Shown: piece by piece, positions 23,750 to 35,277 of the stretch
Layout: each line of letters begins with the position of its first letter
Numbering within the stretch: position 1 is the first letter of the stretch
NCBI GenBank assembly: GCA_003254925.1
Contig: QANZ01023381.1
Coordinates: forward strand, 230,785 to 294,784
Length of the DNA: 64,000 nt
DNA from: Chamaecrista fasciculata
Lineage: Eukaryota; Streptophyta; Magnoliopsida; Fabales; Fabaceae
Direction: 5' to 3'
The notes under the pieces: generated by a model
Database searches by the model: none
Told to the model about the DNA's origin: nothing
Seen by the model: only the letters and a program-made list of their open reading frames with translations
Translations under genes and position numbers: made by a program

Positions 23750-24014
23750 TAATAGACAGACAGTATTGATTGCATATGGTTTCTGTTAAATGGGGGGAAA
23801 CTGTTTTTCCAGTGTTTTAGGAACAGGTGATGAGGAAATTGTATTTGTATGTTTGTATCAGTTGGCTATTTGCAAGTTTCAAATTTGTATGGCGTAATTA
23901 ATGCATGGCTTCTCTCACCCACAAAAGGCTAAAAGAAAATTTCAGTCATTAATACTAGAAGATAGCAGTGCAGGAGGAATTTTGGCTGGCCAATGCTGGA
24001 GTGATGATAATGCT

Positions 24015-27000
24015 CTGTGAAACTCGTAGGAAGTATGAAAAAACTACATAATTGTAGTGGTCGACTCATCCAAAAACTAATAATAAAATGTAAACTATAT
24101 GAATCACATTAGATTTTAAGATGTGACCAGTCACTTTAATCTCCTGAAATATGATTCTCAAATTAAGTTGCTATCCTGTGTCCTAATAAAATTAGTTATG
24201 GTCATTTCATTTACAGTTATGATTTTCAATTAAAATAACATTGTCACAACTCACAAGAAGTTAATTCATTTTAATGAAGATTAAAGTTTGTAACTCAAAT
24301 TTGAAATTTCAACCCAACAACCTGGCGGCTTAAAATAATCTGTCTAAGGCATAAATGGTTTAGAAAACATGAAAATTACAAAAAGTGATTTCTTGACTTT
24401 CGAGGCAGCCTACAAGTAGATGAACCTTGGAAGGAGCACCTTCCTCTTGCTTTTATACTTGGGTCATGAAATGGCATTGGCATGCACTGAAGAATTTTGA
24501 TGATGATTGATGAACTTGTATTTTATTCTTGAGGACTCAAGTTTATCAAATATTAAATAAAACCACATAATTTTTTTCTTTAGCCTTTTGGGTCTACGTT
24601 TTTGTGCTTGCTATTGCTGGAGTCCAAGCTGAATCTGAAACGGACTAAAGTATGAGTGAAAAAGGCCAAAACTCCGTTGTCATTTTGCCTTCTTTTGTTG
24701 AATTCGTTTTTGGACTGAGTCATGCTCCAACATGCGCCCACATTAAAAACACAAAGAAAACATATATAAAAATCAAAGGCCTAAGGAGTCACATTCCTCA
24801 ATGTTATTTTCTAATGATTCTTTCTCTTCACAAATTGGTTTTCATCAATCATATTCAGCTCATAGTAAATAGTTAGGTTATTTGAATATAACCTTACGAT
24901 TTCGAATTGAGCCATATATATGAAAAAAATTTGATTATAAAATCATTTGATTCTTGTCAAAGTTGGATTTAAAAAACATAACCAATTTATTAATTTGATT
25001 TTCATTAATGGTTAATTAATTACCATGAACTTTTGATAGGATTCTTAACCCTAAGGAAACCGAAATGGATGCATTCACGCATGAACAATTATGGATTAGA
25101 GGTTGGTTCATGAATTGATGTTGAAACACACATAACTGGGGAAATAATTGCCACTTGTCGGGAGAAAAAACAATGAGGATGGTCAGATTAATAATAAAAA
25201 TAAAATAAAATGATGTTATATATATATATGGGATCCCTTTTTACTTGGAAAAAGAAAAGGAAAGTGGAAACACATGTAGCATCCTCGTCCTCTTCTTTGT
25301 TGATGTCTATGCGTCTTTGCGAAACTTTAGGATTATAATTCAGAGAAAGAAAGCCAACAGTGAACACGTTTGCTTTCTTTGGTTTTACTTTTTAGGAGAT
25401 GCATGCTTTTATGTTTATTTCTAGCATTATATTTAGTAGAGAAAGAAAGAAATATGGTGAATGTGATTATCACTCGTCACTCATCTCTCAATCTCTAATC
25501 TAATTAATATGTACTAAACTAAACACACGTCCCTCTCAATGCTTAAGAATTCTTTGTGTTTCAACCTCTTTACTTTCGTCTTTATCCTCTTAGTTAGACG
25601 TTAAAACTTATTTTTCACTAACAACTTTTAAAAATCCCCAAAGCATATACTAATTATTATTGTTATTTTCTTTTTGTAAGTTTAAACATAAATAAATCTG
25701 TATATATATAATATATAGAACACTAAGTAAAACATGTAGCTATTGTTGCTTTGGAATCTCAATCTCTATTAATTTAGAGCCAGTTTGAGGGTGTTTTTTT
25801 GTCCTAATAACATTTGTAAATAATGTTGAGATGTAAAATCTTTAAATATGTAGATAACAATTGTAATAAGAAAAGAGAATTGGATAAATATTTAAAATTG
25901 TATAGAGAAAAAAAATAAAAGAACTAAAATGAATTAACGGTGTAAAAAAAGATTATGTGTATCTCTTATCTATCTATCTTAACGTTGTAGAAAACCAGCA
26001 ATCTCATTTGAGTTGAATAATATTATAAAAGGCAGCAAAATTCTCCAATCAAATATTTGATATAGTTACATTCTTAAATTCTAAACTCAAAATCTTGCTT
26101 TAAACCAATTGATCTACTTGCTCAATTTATAGTATAAAAAATAAAAAATACCTAGCCACATTAAGAAATGATAATACCCACCCATCATGAACTAAGTTAA
26201 TTTTAAGCCTATGCATTTCATTAAGTCTACAGTTATCTAATTTTGATTAAACAAAAACCTATAGAAGATAGTAGCCCACATAAGTTTTTTTTTTTTTTAA
26301 ATTTTCTTCTCAAAAGAGTTACCTAATTAATTAGTTTTACTTACAATTGAGAGATTCCTAATAAGTAATTATAAATATAATTTTATTGACTTCTAATTAG
26401 CACTTGTGCTTTTTTCTTCATTGTTTAAAATTTCTCCATTTCCTTTTTCTTCTTTACATATCTATATATTTATTACTTTTTGTTGTTCTTTTTTTTTTTG
26501 GTGGAATTACTTTTTGTTGTTCTGTGTTTCTCTTAATGGACATTTTCGTTGAAGAGTATCTCAACCACTTCCCATTTTAGTAGTCTAATTTTGTCTAGAA
26601 ACGTTCTTGTTTTATTGCTGCACAAAGAAATAAGGTATTTGTGTATTTTCTGTCGATTTGTTAAATTGCATTAGTTACTCTCTCAAGTTTTATATTCTTC
26701 TATGGTTAAAAAAAACTTTCTTTATAAAAAAGAATGATAAGAAAAAAGAACAAAGTGAGAATAATTGGCTTAATGTCATGTAGCGTAAGATAATAGGAAT
26801 GGAGAGGCACGTGGGAAGTGTCTTTTACAATGTCTTATACGGAATTAATTTAATTTAAACTTCTTGGATTATAAAAATTACTGCTGTGACTGGTGTCAAT
26901 ACCATACACACAATGTTAATTAATATATATGAGATATTAAAAAATTGGTCGTATTTAACAACCTTCAATTTTCTTTTAAAATCATCTACTTGCATTTTAT

Positions 27001-27347
27001 TTATTTATTTATTATTATATAATATTTGGATTTCTGAACCAACCACCCTAGCTTTAACGAAAGAAAAACAATAAATTTATTAAAAAGAAAAAGGAGTATA
27101 ATATAAGCATATTTGGAAAAAAAAATTGGTTTTCTTGAACCAATAGATCAAGATCTATAATATATATATACACACACACGAAACAAACATGTGCTTAACA
27201 TGTTAGTTCTGCATAAAAATGTATTATATAATTCGATAATTGAAACGTTTGTCTTGTATTTTTAAGTTCATGTATCTGTTGAACAAATTTGGTAGTACAT
27301 ATTTAATACTAGAACAAGTTTGAAAGTACATACTTAGAACTCGTATG
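24015..27347. other. Intergenic, AT-rich, no gene seen
   Basis: Short open frames (for example 24652-24876) have no recognisable protein features. TA runs occur near 25218 and 25698. I see no transposon ends with confidence here. Confidence 0.55.
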
Positions 27348-27988
27348 TAAGGGTGTGTAAAATTGGGTCTAAGCCAATCTTTTTATCGGGTTCGGTTGGG
27401 TCGGGTTTCTTAAACGGGTGACTTCGGATTGCAATTTTGGTGACAAAGTCGATCTGATCGGGTTGAGCGGGTTAATCCAATTCAACCCGAACCCGACCGA
27501 AATTTAACTTTTTTCATTTTTTTTAATATTAAACTCTTTAAGTAAATAAATAAAAAATTATTATAAAATGATAAAAATGAATAATAAGATATATTCTTTG
27601 TTTATCCAAATATTTTTATTTTTTGTAAAATTAAAATGCAATAATATTTAATTTAATTACAAAAATTATCAAATTTGTGGTGTAAAAATTATTTATATAA
27701 TAATATATTTAGTAAAATTTAATTTAAAAGATAATATGTGATGATTTATATATTATAAAATAATTAAATAAAAATTATATACTATATATTAAGTAGAATA
27801 AGTATTTATAAATTGTATTAATTTAATTTTATAATTTTTAAAATTAATTTTAACCCGACCCAACATGCCCGAACCCGACATCATCGGGTTATATGGGTTA
27901 GCGTTCGGGTTCGAGTTGAGAAAAATCAACCCACTCCTTAATACTCCACCCAATTAACCCATCTGAACCCGACCGATGTTCACCCTTA
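27348..27988. mobile_element. hAT-like non-autonomous transposon with 8-bp target-site duplication
   Basis: The inverted ends are TAAGGGTG at 27348 and CACCCTTA at 27981-27988. They are flanked by CTCGTATG (27340-27347) and CTCGTAAG (27989-27996), an 8-bp duplication with one mismatch, which is the hAT hallmark. Subterminal regions repeat CGGGTTCGG / AACCCGACC in opposite orientations. The interior is very AT-rich with no transposase. The mismatch in the duplication suggests an old insertion. Confidence 0.8.
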
Positions 27989-28375
27989 CTCGTAAGTTTT
28001 GTTTGTAGAAATTCATATACATATTAATATTATATAAAATTCAAAATATAAAATAAACAACAAAAATACTTAATTCTGTTATCGTAACAGAATATTTATT
28101 TATTTTATATTTTATTAATTTATGATTTTAAAAATTAACAAAAAATTAAATTAAATTAAAAATATGATAAAAAATATATATATTATTTAGGTAAACCATG
28201 ATTTTTTTATACTTTATTCGTATAAGAATTTAAGATTAATTTCATTCGGACGGAAGGGCAAACAATTTAAAATTCTCTTGATAATATCGATTTTAGCGAT
28301 TAAATTTGAATTCTTCTACTTAGAATGCAATTCTTTAACCACCTTACACAAAAGTATCATTGGTATAAAGAATAA

Positions 28376-28735
28376 GGTAAATTATACTTTGATATCCTGT
28401 TCTATGCACCGATTTTACTTTGATCCTATTTTTTTAAAAGTGACACTTTGGTACCTTGGTCTTTGTACCGTTAACATTTGATACTGTTATTTTAAAGTGA
28501 CATTTTGATACCCTGTTTTTTACACTGTTAATACTATGATACCCTAAAAAAGATAGAACACGATAACAAATCGAGAAAGAACAGGGTACCAAAGTGTTAA
28601 CGGAGCAAAGAACAAGATACTAAAATGTCACTTTTTGAATAATAGGGTACCAAAATATTAACAATGCAAAGAACATGATACCAAATGTCATTGTAAAATT
28701 GATATATAGAACATGGTACCCAACTCTAAATTACC
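28376..28735. mobile_element. Foldback element built of inverted arrays of a ~60-bp unit
   Basis: The left half repeats the words TTTGATACCCTGTTCT and AAAGTGACACTTTGGTACC with GTTAACATTT; the right half carries the same words inverted (AACAGGGTACCAAAGTGTTA and relatives). Both ends are GGTAAATT-like. The whole could fold into a long hairpin. Flanks ATAA and ATAA may be a target duplication. There is no coding capacity. Confidence 0.65.
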
Positions 28736-29375
28736 ATAAAAAGTATATTATATTTTGAAACATTGGACTTGGACCATGGTCCATGAAGATATTATGCGAA
28801 TCATAAACCGCGAATTCTTGTACACATAAATTGACAAGTATATTCCGGCCAAAAATTAAATAAATAAATAAATTGACAAGTATATACCCTACCCAAACAA
28901 AGCCGAATCAGACGGTTCAAAACAGATCTAAAGAGTGGGATCAGATGTCACCATGATTCAATAAATCCAATCGCATGATGGCGATTAGCGACCCACTCAT
29001 CAAATAATCAATTTCTTCATTTAATCACAAAACAAATACTAACTAACAATACCAAACACTTCCAAATCATTCTTTAATTCACATTTTTTTTGGCCATTAT
29101 TCTTTCATTCACTCACATTACTATTTAATAATTCACACTTTTAATTCTCTCAATAAACTCATTGTAGATTTAACTTATAATTATAGATATCTTTTAAAAT
29201 ATACAGTAATTTGTACTTATTTTTACTTGGACTCTCATACAGCTACAGTATAGCTGTATTTTAAAATTTCAATGGAGATTCTTAGTAATCTCAATTCCCA
29301 ATAAGTTAATCTACATGATTGGTGGGTAATAATTGAACATTAAATTGAAAACAGCTTATTATAAAACTGTATAAT

Positions 29376-29640
29376 ACTCCCTCCGGTTCTATATATATGG
29401 TGTTTAAAGTTTCTACACACAGATTAAGGAAATGATTAGTCAACATAGAATGAAGAGAAAAATGAAGTAAAATGACTAAACTATCCCTATTAAATTACTT
29501 GGAAAATGTTTATACATTTATAACTCTACTATATTTAATAGGGGTAGAATGGTAAAAAAATAATTAATGCTCTCTTGAATTTATAAAACATTAGATATTT
29601 TAGAACAAAAATGATTTTCTAAAACACCAGATAGTAAAAA
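29376..29640. mobile_element. Stowaway-like MITE, right end degenerate
   Basis: The left end TACTCCCTCCGGTTCTATA is the classic Stowaway (Tc1/mariner type) terminus next to a TA. The expected right end ACCGGAGGGAGTA is not present; only an inner match (AAAACACCAGATAG near 29612, against GGTGTTTAAAG) remains. The element is therefore eroded at the right side, and the right boundary is approximate. Confidence 0.55.
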
Positions 29641-30215
29641 AAATACATAAATGACAAATTTATTTTACATAATTAATTATAATAAAAATAACAAAACATA
29701 ATATTTTATATAATTAATTATTAGGGCAGTCCCAATGCACCGAAGAGGATCAAAATGTACGTCAGGATTTGAACCTATGACTTTTTTTTTTTTTTCATTA
29801 GATAACAACTTTACCGTTCCACTCTCATTTGATGATAAAATTATATATAAATTGTTTTGATTAAAAATCTAGATTTGAATAAATTTGAACACAGTTCTAG
29901 AGAGAGAAATAATGGCGGAGAGCTCCAAATTCTAGGTGCATACGTAGGCCCGCCTTCCATTCTTGAATCTTGACCCTTCTCTCTCTGTTTCCTCAGAGTC
30001 TATTTAAAGTCTCCTCCTTTTGCTGTGCTCTGTCTTTACCAAATTTTTATTTCCATCAAACACGGACGGCAACGGAAGCAATAGCATTCTACAAACGAAG
30101 AACACAGTGAACCTAAGAAGAGATTAGGAAAATCAAAAAGTAGTCAAGTTTTCGGTGTTCAGTGTTCACATTACGAATCCGCGAGTTCTGATTTTTTCTC
30201 ACAGAAAAAGAAAAA

Positions 30216-32113
30216 ATGGGAGTCGTTTCCCAGGATGCCGTTAACCAGCTTCGAGCATTGATGGATCAAGGTCTTCTTCTTTCTCTTTAATTGTTCAGAT
30301 CTGTCTCTTGCTTCCTATTATTCTCTTCTGGGTTTCTGACTTTTGCTTTTTCTGCTTTTACTTTTTGGGTCGAATTTTGAATGTTGCTAGTTGATGAGTC
30401 ATTGCAGAGAACATTTCAGGTTCGCATTTCTTGTTTCGGCATTTCTTTCGCTCTTTTTGTTACTGAAACTGATCTGATTTTAGCACGGGTGGAAAATCTC
30501 CAAATGTGATTCTTTGCCTTGCTTTATTTATATATTTATTTAAACTTCTTTAAAAAAAAAAAATCTTGAGTAAGTCGCTCTGAAGTTTATTTACTGTTGA
30601 TCTGTGTCTTTTGTGTGCGCCGGCTCAACTATTACCACTTTGTAGTTTCATTTCTGGGCTGTGGGGTGTCTTATCTGTTACTCAAATCTGAGGTGTTGAT
30701 TTAGTGTTTTGATGAATTTTGTCCATTTTGGGAAATCATGTCCTCGTAATTGGCGTGTCAAATTGTCTCCTTTGACTAATTGCTTCTTCTAGACGCCTCC
30801 ATGTGTTCTGGATATTTGGCTCGTGATCTGTGATGATTCTCCATGATCCATAAATAAGATCTGATTTGAAGTACCAAGTTCAATATGGAACTTCTAAGTT
30901 CATCTTCCACTCTAATAAAATGTTTGAAGGATAGCCAACATGAGTTTTGGCTCTCTTGGTAAATAGGATCCGATAAAGAGATTTGTAGATACTTGTGCTG
31001 TGTGTTTTCAAATTCCTCTGATATGAGAAGCTCACATTGGTGGTTAGTCCTCCTCAAAGAGATCCCTGGCACCTAATTTTTTGGTTGGACCTCTCTGCCG
31101 ACTACCTCTGTCTGGTAGTATTGAAGTTACTCTTTTTCTTCACCCAGAAGCAAAGAATAAAAATCTCCAAGTATTTCATTATTTTTTATGTCTGGTGCTT
31201 TGACTAGGTCTTCAGCACATTAACCAATATAGTGCTAACGAATTCTTTGTGTTTCTGCATCTATGTAAATTTCATTATATGCACATGATTATCTAAGCTT
31301 TTATAGGGGATTGGGACATTGGAAGAAATCTGGGGATCTCTCAAATCTCAATATCAATTGACATTTGACAACTGGCCAAGGACAAGAAATTTGATGGGCG
31401 AACTTTGTTATAGAAATCTAATTGAAAACAATTTGTCCTTATTACAATACTTAAATCAAAGAACATATATTCAAGGAACTTAAATGGCAATTTACTGTAG
31501 CTTGGGTTTGATGGTTTCTGGGATGAAAATATAAGATCTTATGTTATTGTCAGTGTCTTTTTTTATAAAATTTTGGTCCACTCCATCTTTATGGATCATC
31601 CTGATTTGTTTGTAATTCATCATTTTCTTTCTCTTGAGTCTTGAGGTTAACGGCTGTAATTTGCAGAATGTTCATCAAGGATATATCACTGAAACCTTGA
31701 TGCGGTTTCTAAAAGCAAGGGAGTGGAATGTTTCGAAGGCCCATAAAATGGTTATATATATAATAAAACTTCCTTTTTATTGAATGTTTTGGAAATAATT
31801 GTTCATTCACCGCATATAGTCTTATGATATCCAATATATCTGTAACATAATTCCTTTAATATGTTTCAGCTAGTTGATAGTTTGAACTGGAGGGTACAAA
31901 ATGAGATTGACAACATATTATCAGTAAGACCAATTTCTTCCTATCCTTGCATTGTACTTTTTAACCAATTTGTTTAGCAGTTATAATGTATCTATCAAGA
32001 TAGGTGCTTACCAATAATTCAAAAACTAGACTTATTGTTGACCCTTTTATGCATTTTGTTTAATTTAAGTTCCTTTTGTTATATTACACACTAGGAATTG
32101 TCATTCCTTTTTA

Positions 32114-32184
<71 letters not shown>

Positions 32185-34565
32185 CATCATTTTTTGATGT
32201 TGTCAATTGCTCATAAATTTCTTGTGCCTGGAACTTATGACTGTGTTTGCCTGTGTTTACAGTTTGTATGTGGGTGTGTGTGTACGGCACATGTCAAACT
32301 ATGGTTTAATCATGATTGTGGCCCTTGCTATGCATAGATAGTTTCATTTGTCATCATGGTGTTCTGGCCTTCGTTTCTATTTATATTAAGTGGCAAAATC
32401 ATATTAACATATATATCTATTGTAATTGCGGATTAATACTGTTTACACTGGGTGGTATTCTTTTCAGAAACCCATAATTCCTCCTGATTTGTACAGAGGA
32501 GTGCGTGATTCACAATTGATTGGATTGTCAGGATACTCAAGAGAGGTGATCATTTTTCAGACATAATACCTTTCTCAATGCATTTCATCTTGGCTGTCAT
32601 CTCTTGGCTTTTATACTTATTGCCCTTCCTTCTTTTCCAGGGCCTGCCTGTCTATGCTATCGGGGTTGGGCTTAGTACATTTGACAAAGCATCTGTAAGT
32701 CTCTTGAAAAAAAAGTAAAGGGAACCTTGCTTTGTTGGGTGCATTTTTGCCCCTTTGTCATGAAGATAGGTATTATAATATCTTATTTTGCATTTATATT
32801 ATGCAGGTCCATTATTATGTGCAGTCTCACATTCAAATTAATGAATATCGTGATCGAGTAGTCTTGGTGAGTATTTTTGTTTGGAGTCTCCTAACAAGTG
32901 ATCCATTTAGCCTCTGTCACTTTATTTTGACCCATATGTATGACTGCAGCCTTCTTCATCAAAGAAGCATGGGCGACCTATTACCACGTGTGTGAAGGTT
33001 TTAGATATGACTGGACTGAAGCTGTCGGCCCTGAATCAGATTAAGGTGGTGCATACCCATGATTGATTGTGAATTGAACGTCTTGTTCACACATTTAGAA
33101 ATTAAGGCAAGAAGCATGATTGTTTGCATGGTAAATACTAGTTTGATTGTTTAGAGTTGGTAAGTGTGCAAGTGCATAGAAATCATAGTTAACTTGTAAC
33201 CCCCCCCCAACAGAGCAAAATTAGTAAACTGTACTGTAGTATATCTGAGAGGAGTGCTAGACGTACACAAAATTCTATTCATGACTCTTAGTTTAGGTGA
33301 AATAATTACAGAAATACTATTAATGTCTGCCCAAATAATATATAAGCAGAAAATCTGTCTCATCTTTTTCTATAATATTTTAATACTTCCTATGTCATTG
33401 AGTCGTCTTTCATGCCTATGCAGTTGTTAACAATTATATCTTCCATTGATGATCTGAACTATCCTGAGAAGACAAATACTTATTACATTGTGAATGCTCC
33501 GTATATATTTTCAGCTTGTTGGAAGGTAAAATGATATAGATCCTTGTGATTTAGTTTGCTGTATGAGTTAAGGCCTCAGCTTAATGCTAAACACTTGGCA
33601 TGTGCAGGTAGTGAAGCCACTATTACAAGAGAGAACGAGAAAAAAAGTGCAGGTCTTGCCAGGTTGTGGGCGAGATGAACTGTTGAAGGTAAGTTGCCAT
33701 TTTTTTTTAATGGAATAAATTTATCCTCCTTAAGGTAGTAAGAAAGGAAGAAAATCAAACAAGAAAGTTCATTAGGAAATCAGTGCCAGCCGTTTGTCAA
33801 GTTTGTAACTGGTGTCAATTGATCGGAACATCTTATATATGTAAAACATCTATGTCAATTTTGACTGAAATTCCTCAAAATAGCAAAAAACTGTAAATAT
33901 GTCAAGATAATCTTTTTCCTGATAAAAGACATTGGCACATACTTAATTGTTCAAAATTATGGCACATATCAAGAATGAAGCCATAATAATAGTCACATGA
34001 CTTCAAAATTTGACCTGATCTACGTTTTTCTATCAATTCTAGGCAGAAACAGCGAAGCTCTTGTCTATATAGAGGTTGTAAGAAAGTTAATCAACCTCAC
34101 TTGCGTGCTACCTGTGTTTTTGTGATTATTTGGTGCATGTGCTGAAACTTCGTCTAATAAATGTAGCACATGCACAAGTTCACCTTCTGGATCTGCACGT
34201 GTTGATTATGAGATTTCCTCTACTTTAATTTCCTTTTAATTGTGCAGATCATGGATTACGCATCTCTCCCTCATTTCTGTAGAAAAGAAGGGTCTGGATC
34301 ATCTAAACATGCAATTAGTGGAAGTGAAAATTGCTATTCCTTGGACCATCCCTTCCACCAAGAGCTCTACAATTACATCAAGCAACAATCCAGAATGCAT
34401 GAAGCTGTTGAACCCATCAAGCAGGGATCTTTTCATGTGGATTATCCTGAGCCTCCAGCCGAGGAAGCCGAGATTGCCAAGACTATAGAATCAGAGTTGA
34501 ACAAGTTTGAGAAGGGAAATGGAATATCTGAGTCACTAGATAGCCTCAAGATCAACGGAGATTGA
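30216..34565 (+). CDS. SEC14-like phosphatidylinositol/phosphatidylcholine transfer protein (CRAL-TRIO domain)
   Basis: Eleven exons: 30216-30270, 30391-30419, 31667-31750, 31870-31923, 32468-32545, 32641-32694, 32807-32866, 32950-33045, 33424-33525, 33608-33688 and 34248-34565. All use GT-AG sites, stay in phase and give 336 aa. Residues 1-75 form the CRAL-TRIO N-terminal helices (TLMRFLKAREWNVSKAHKML). The lipid-binding domain follows (GLPVYAIGVGLSTFDKAS, VKVLDMTGLKLSAL, YYIVNAPYIFSACWKVVKPL, ending near 250). The acidic tail (PPAEEAEIAKTIES) has no Nlj16/nodulin extension and no GOLD domain. It resembles the short plant class that includes soybean SSH1-type proteins and, by position, At5g47730. 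Such proteins exchange or present phosphoinositides at membranes. Exon 2 is only 29 bp. No frameshift is seen. Confidence 0.92.
32115..32183 (+). repeat. (TTA)n microsatellite in a SEC14-like gene intron
   Basis: About 23 uninterrupted TTA units lie in intron 4, between the exons ending 31923 and starting 32468. It is far from both splice sites. Likely length-polymorphic. Confidence 0.95.
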
Positions 34566-35277
34566 CAGAGCTCTATATGGTAAACTTTTTTGGTTGAGGA
34601 AATTGCAGTGACGATGATTTGTACCACAATCTAGTAGAAGGGTTTCCATGTTATCACTATCAGAGGATTCTGCAGAATTAGTTATTACCCTTGTTTATGT
34701 AATTTTGATAAATTCAGGGGCTAGTACTAGTCAGTATAAAGCAGTTCCCCTGCTCCAACTTCACGTTATGCCAGAATGCAACCGAGAAATGTCAAATATA
34801 AATATTTTAATTTTATATTCGCATTTCTACCTAGTTTTCAGGGCCATGTCTGAAATAACTACTGATCAAATCAATCAAAGAACATAAAAATATGTGAAAG
34901 TAAGTTTCACTAATAACTATATCAATATATTTACATCTTCATTGCTGATTAATTTTAGCTATCAATTTTTCTTTTCCTGCATTGGATGTGTTGAACACTC
35001 TTACAATTTTCCCCCTTTTTTACTCCATTCAACCACTGATATAGCCATGAGCAGCCTAGTTGAAGCTGCTGTTAAATGGTCTATCCAGTGCAAGGAATCC
35101 TTGAAGAGCAAGCAATAATGCAACCTTTGACCCACTTGATCCCTTTGCAACTTTGGATAATCCCATGATTCTCCCATATCTTACAGTTTTTCACTTGTAG
35201 AAGCGCAAGGAGATTGATTAATTAGCCTTGAACAATCATTTGGAATAAATAAATACTCCAACATCTTGTGAAGATGC
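34566..35277. other. 3' UTR of the SEC14-like gene and convergent interval to the WEB gene
   Basis: The two genes converge: the SEC14-like stop is at 34563-34565 (+) and the WEB stop at 35278-35280 (-). The interval must hold both 3' ends. An AATAAATAAATA run at 35245-35256 could serve as poly(A) signal on the plus strand. Small frames at 34648-35118 look non-coding. Confidence 0.5.

Larger units (their letters stand above)
19015..24014 (+). repeat. Right arm of the large inverted gene duplication
   Basis: This is the reverse-complement counterpart of 1795-6471: leader, leader intron, two coding exons, intron and 3' UTR. Its coding intron is 1671 bp against 1376 bp in the other arm, partly because of a CA/TA/GA microsatellite at 22143-22199. 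Homology fades just after GATGATAATGCT at 24003. Confidence 0.85.
27989..30215. other. Intergenic region and promoter/5' UTR of the SEC14-like gene
   Basis: Apart from the foldback element and the Stowaway-like MITE, no gene is seen. From about 29900 the sequence becomes less AT-rich, with CTCTCTCTGTTTCC and then TATTTAAAGTC near 30000. The latter is a reasonable TATA-type site about 210 bases before the ATG at 30216. The leader is purine-rich directly before the ATG (GAAAAAGAAAAAATGG). Confidence 0.45.

Noticed and set aside
32098-32337. 79-aa ORF with a poly-tyrosine run
   Set aside because: It is the translation of the intronic TTA microsatellite.
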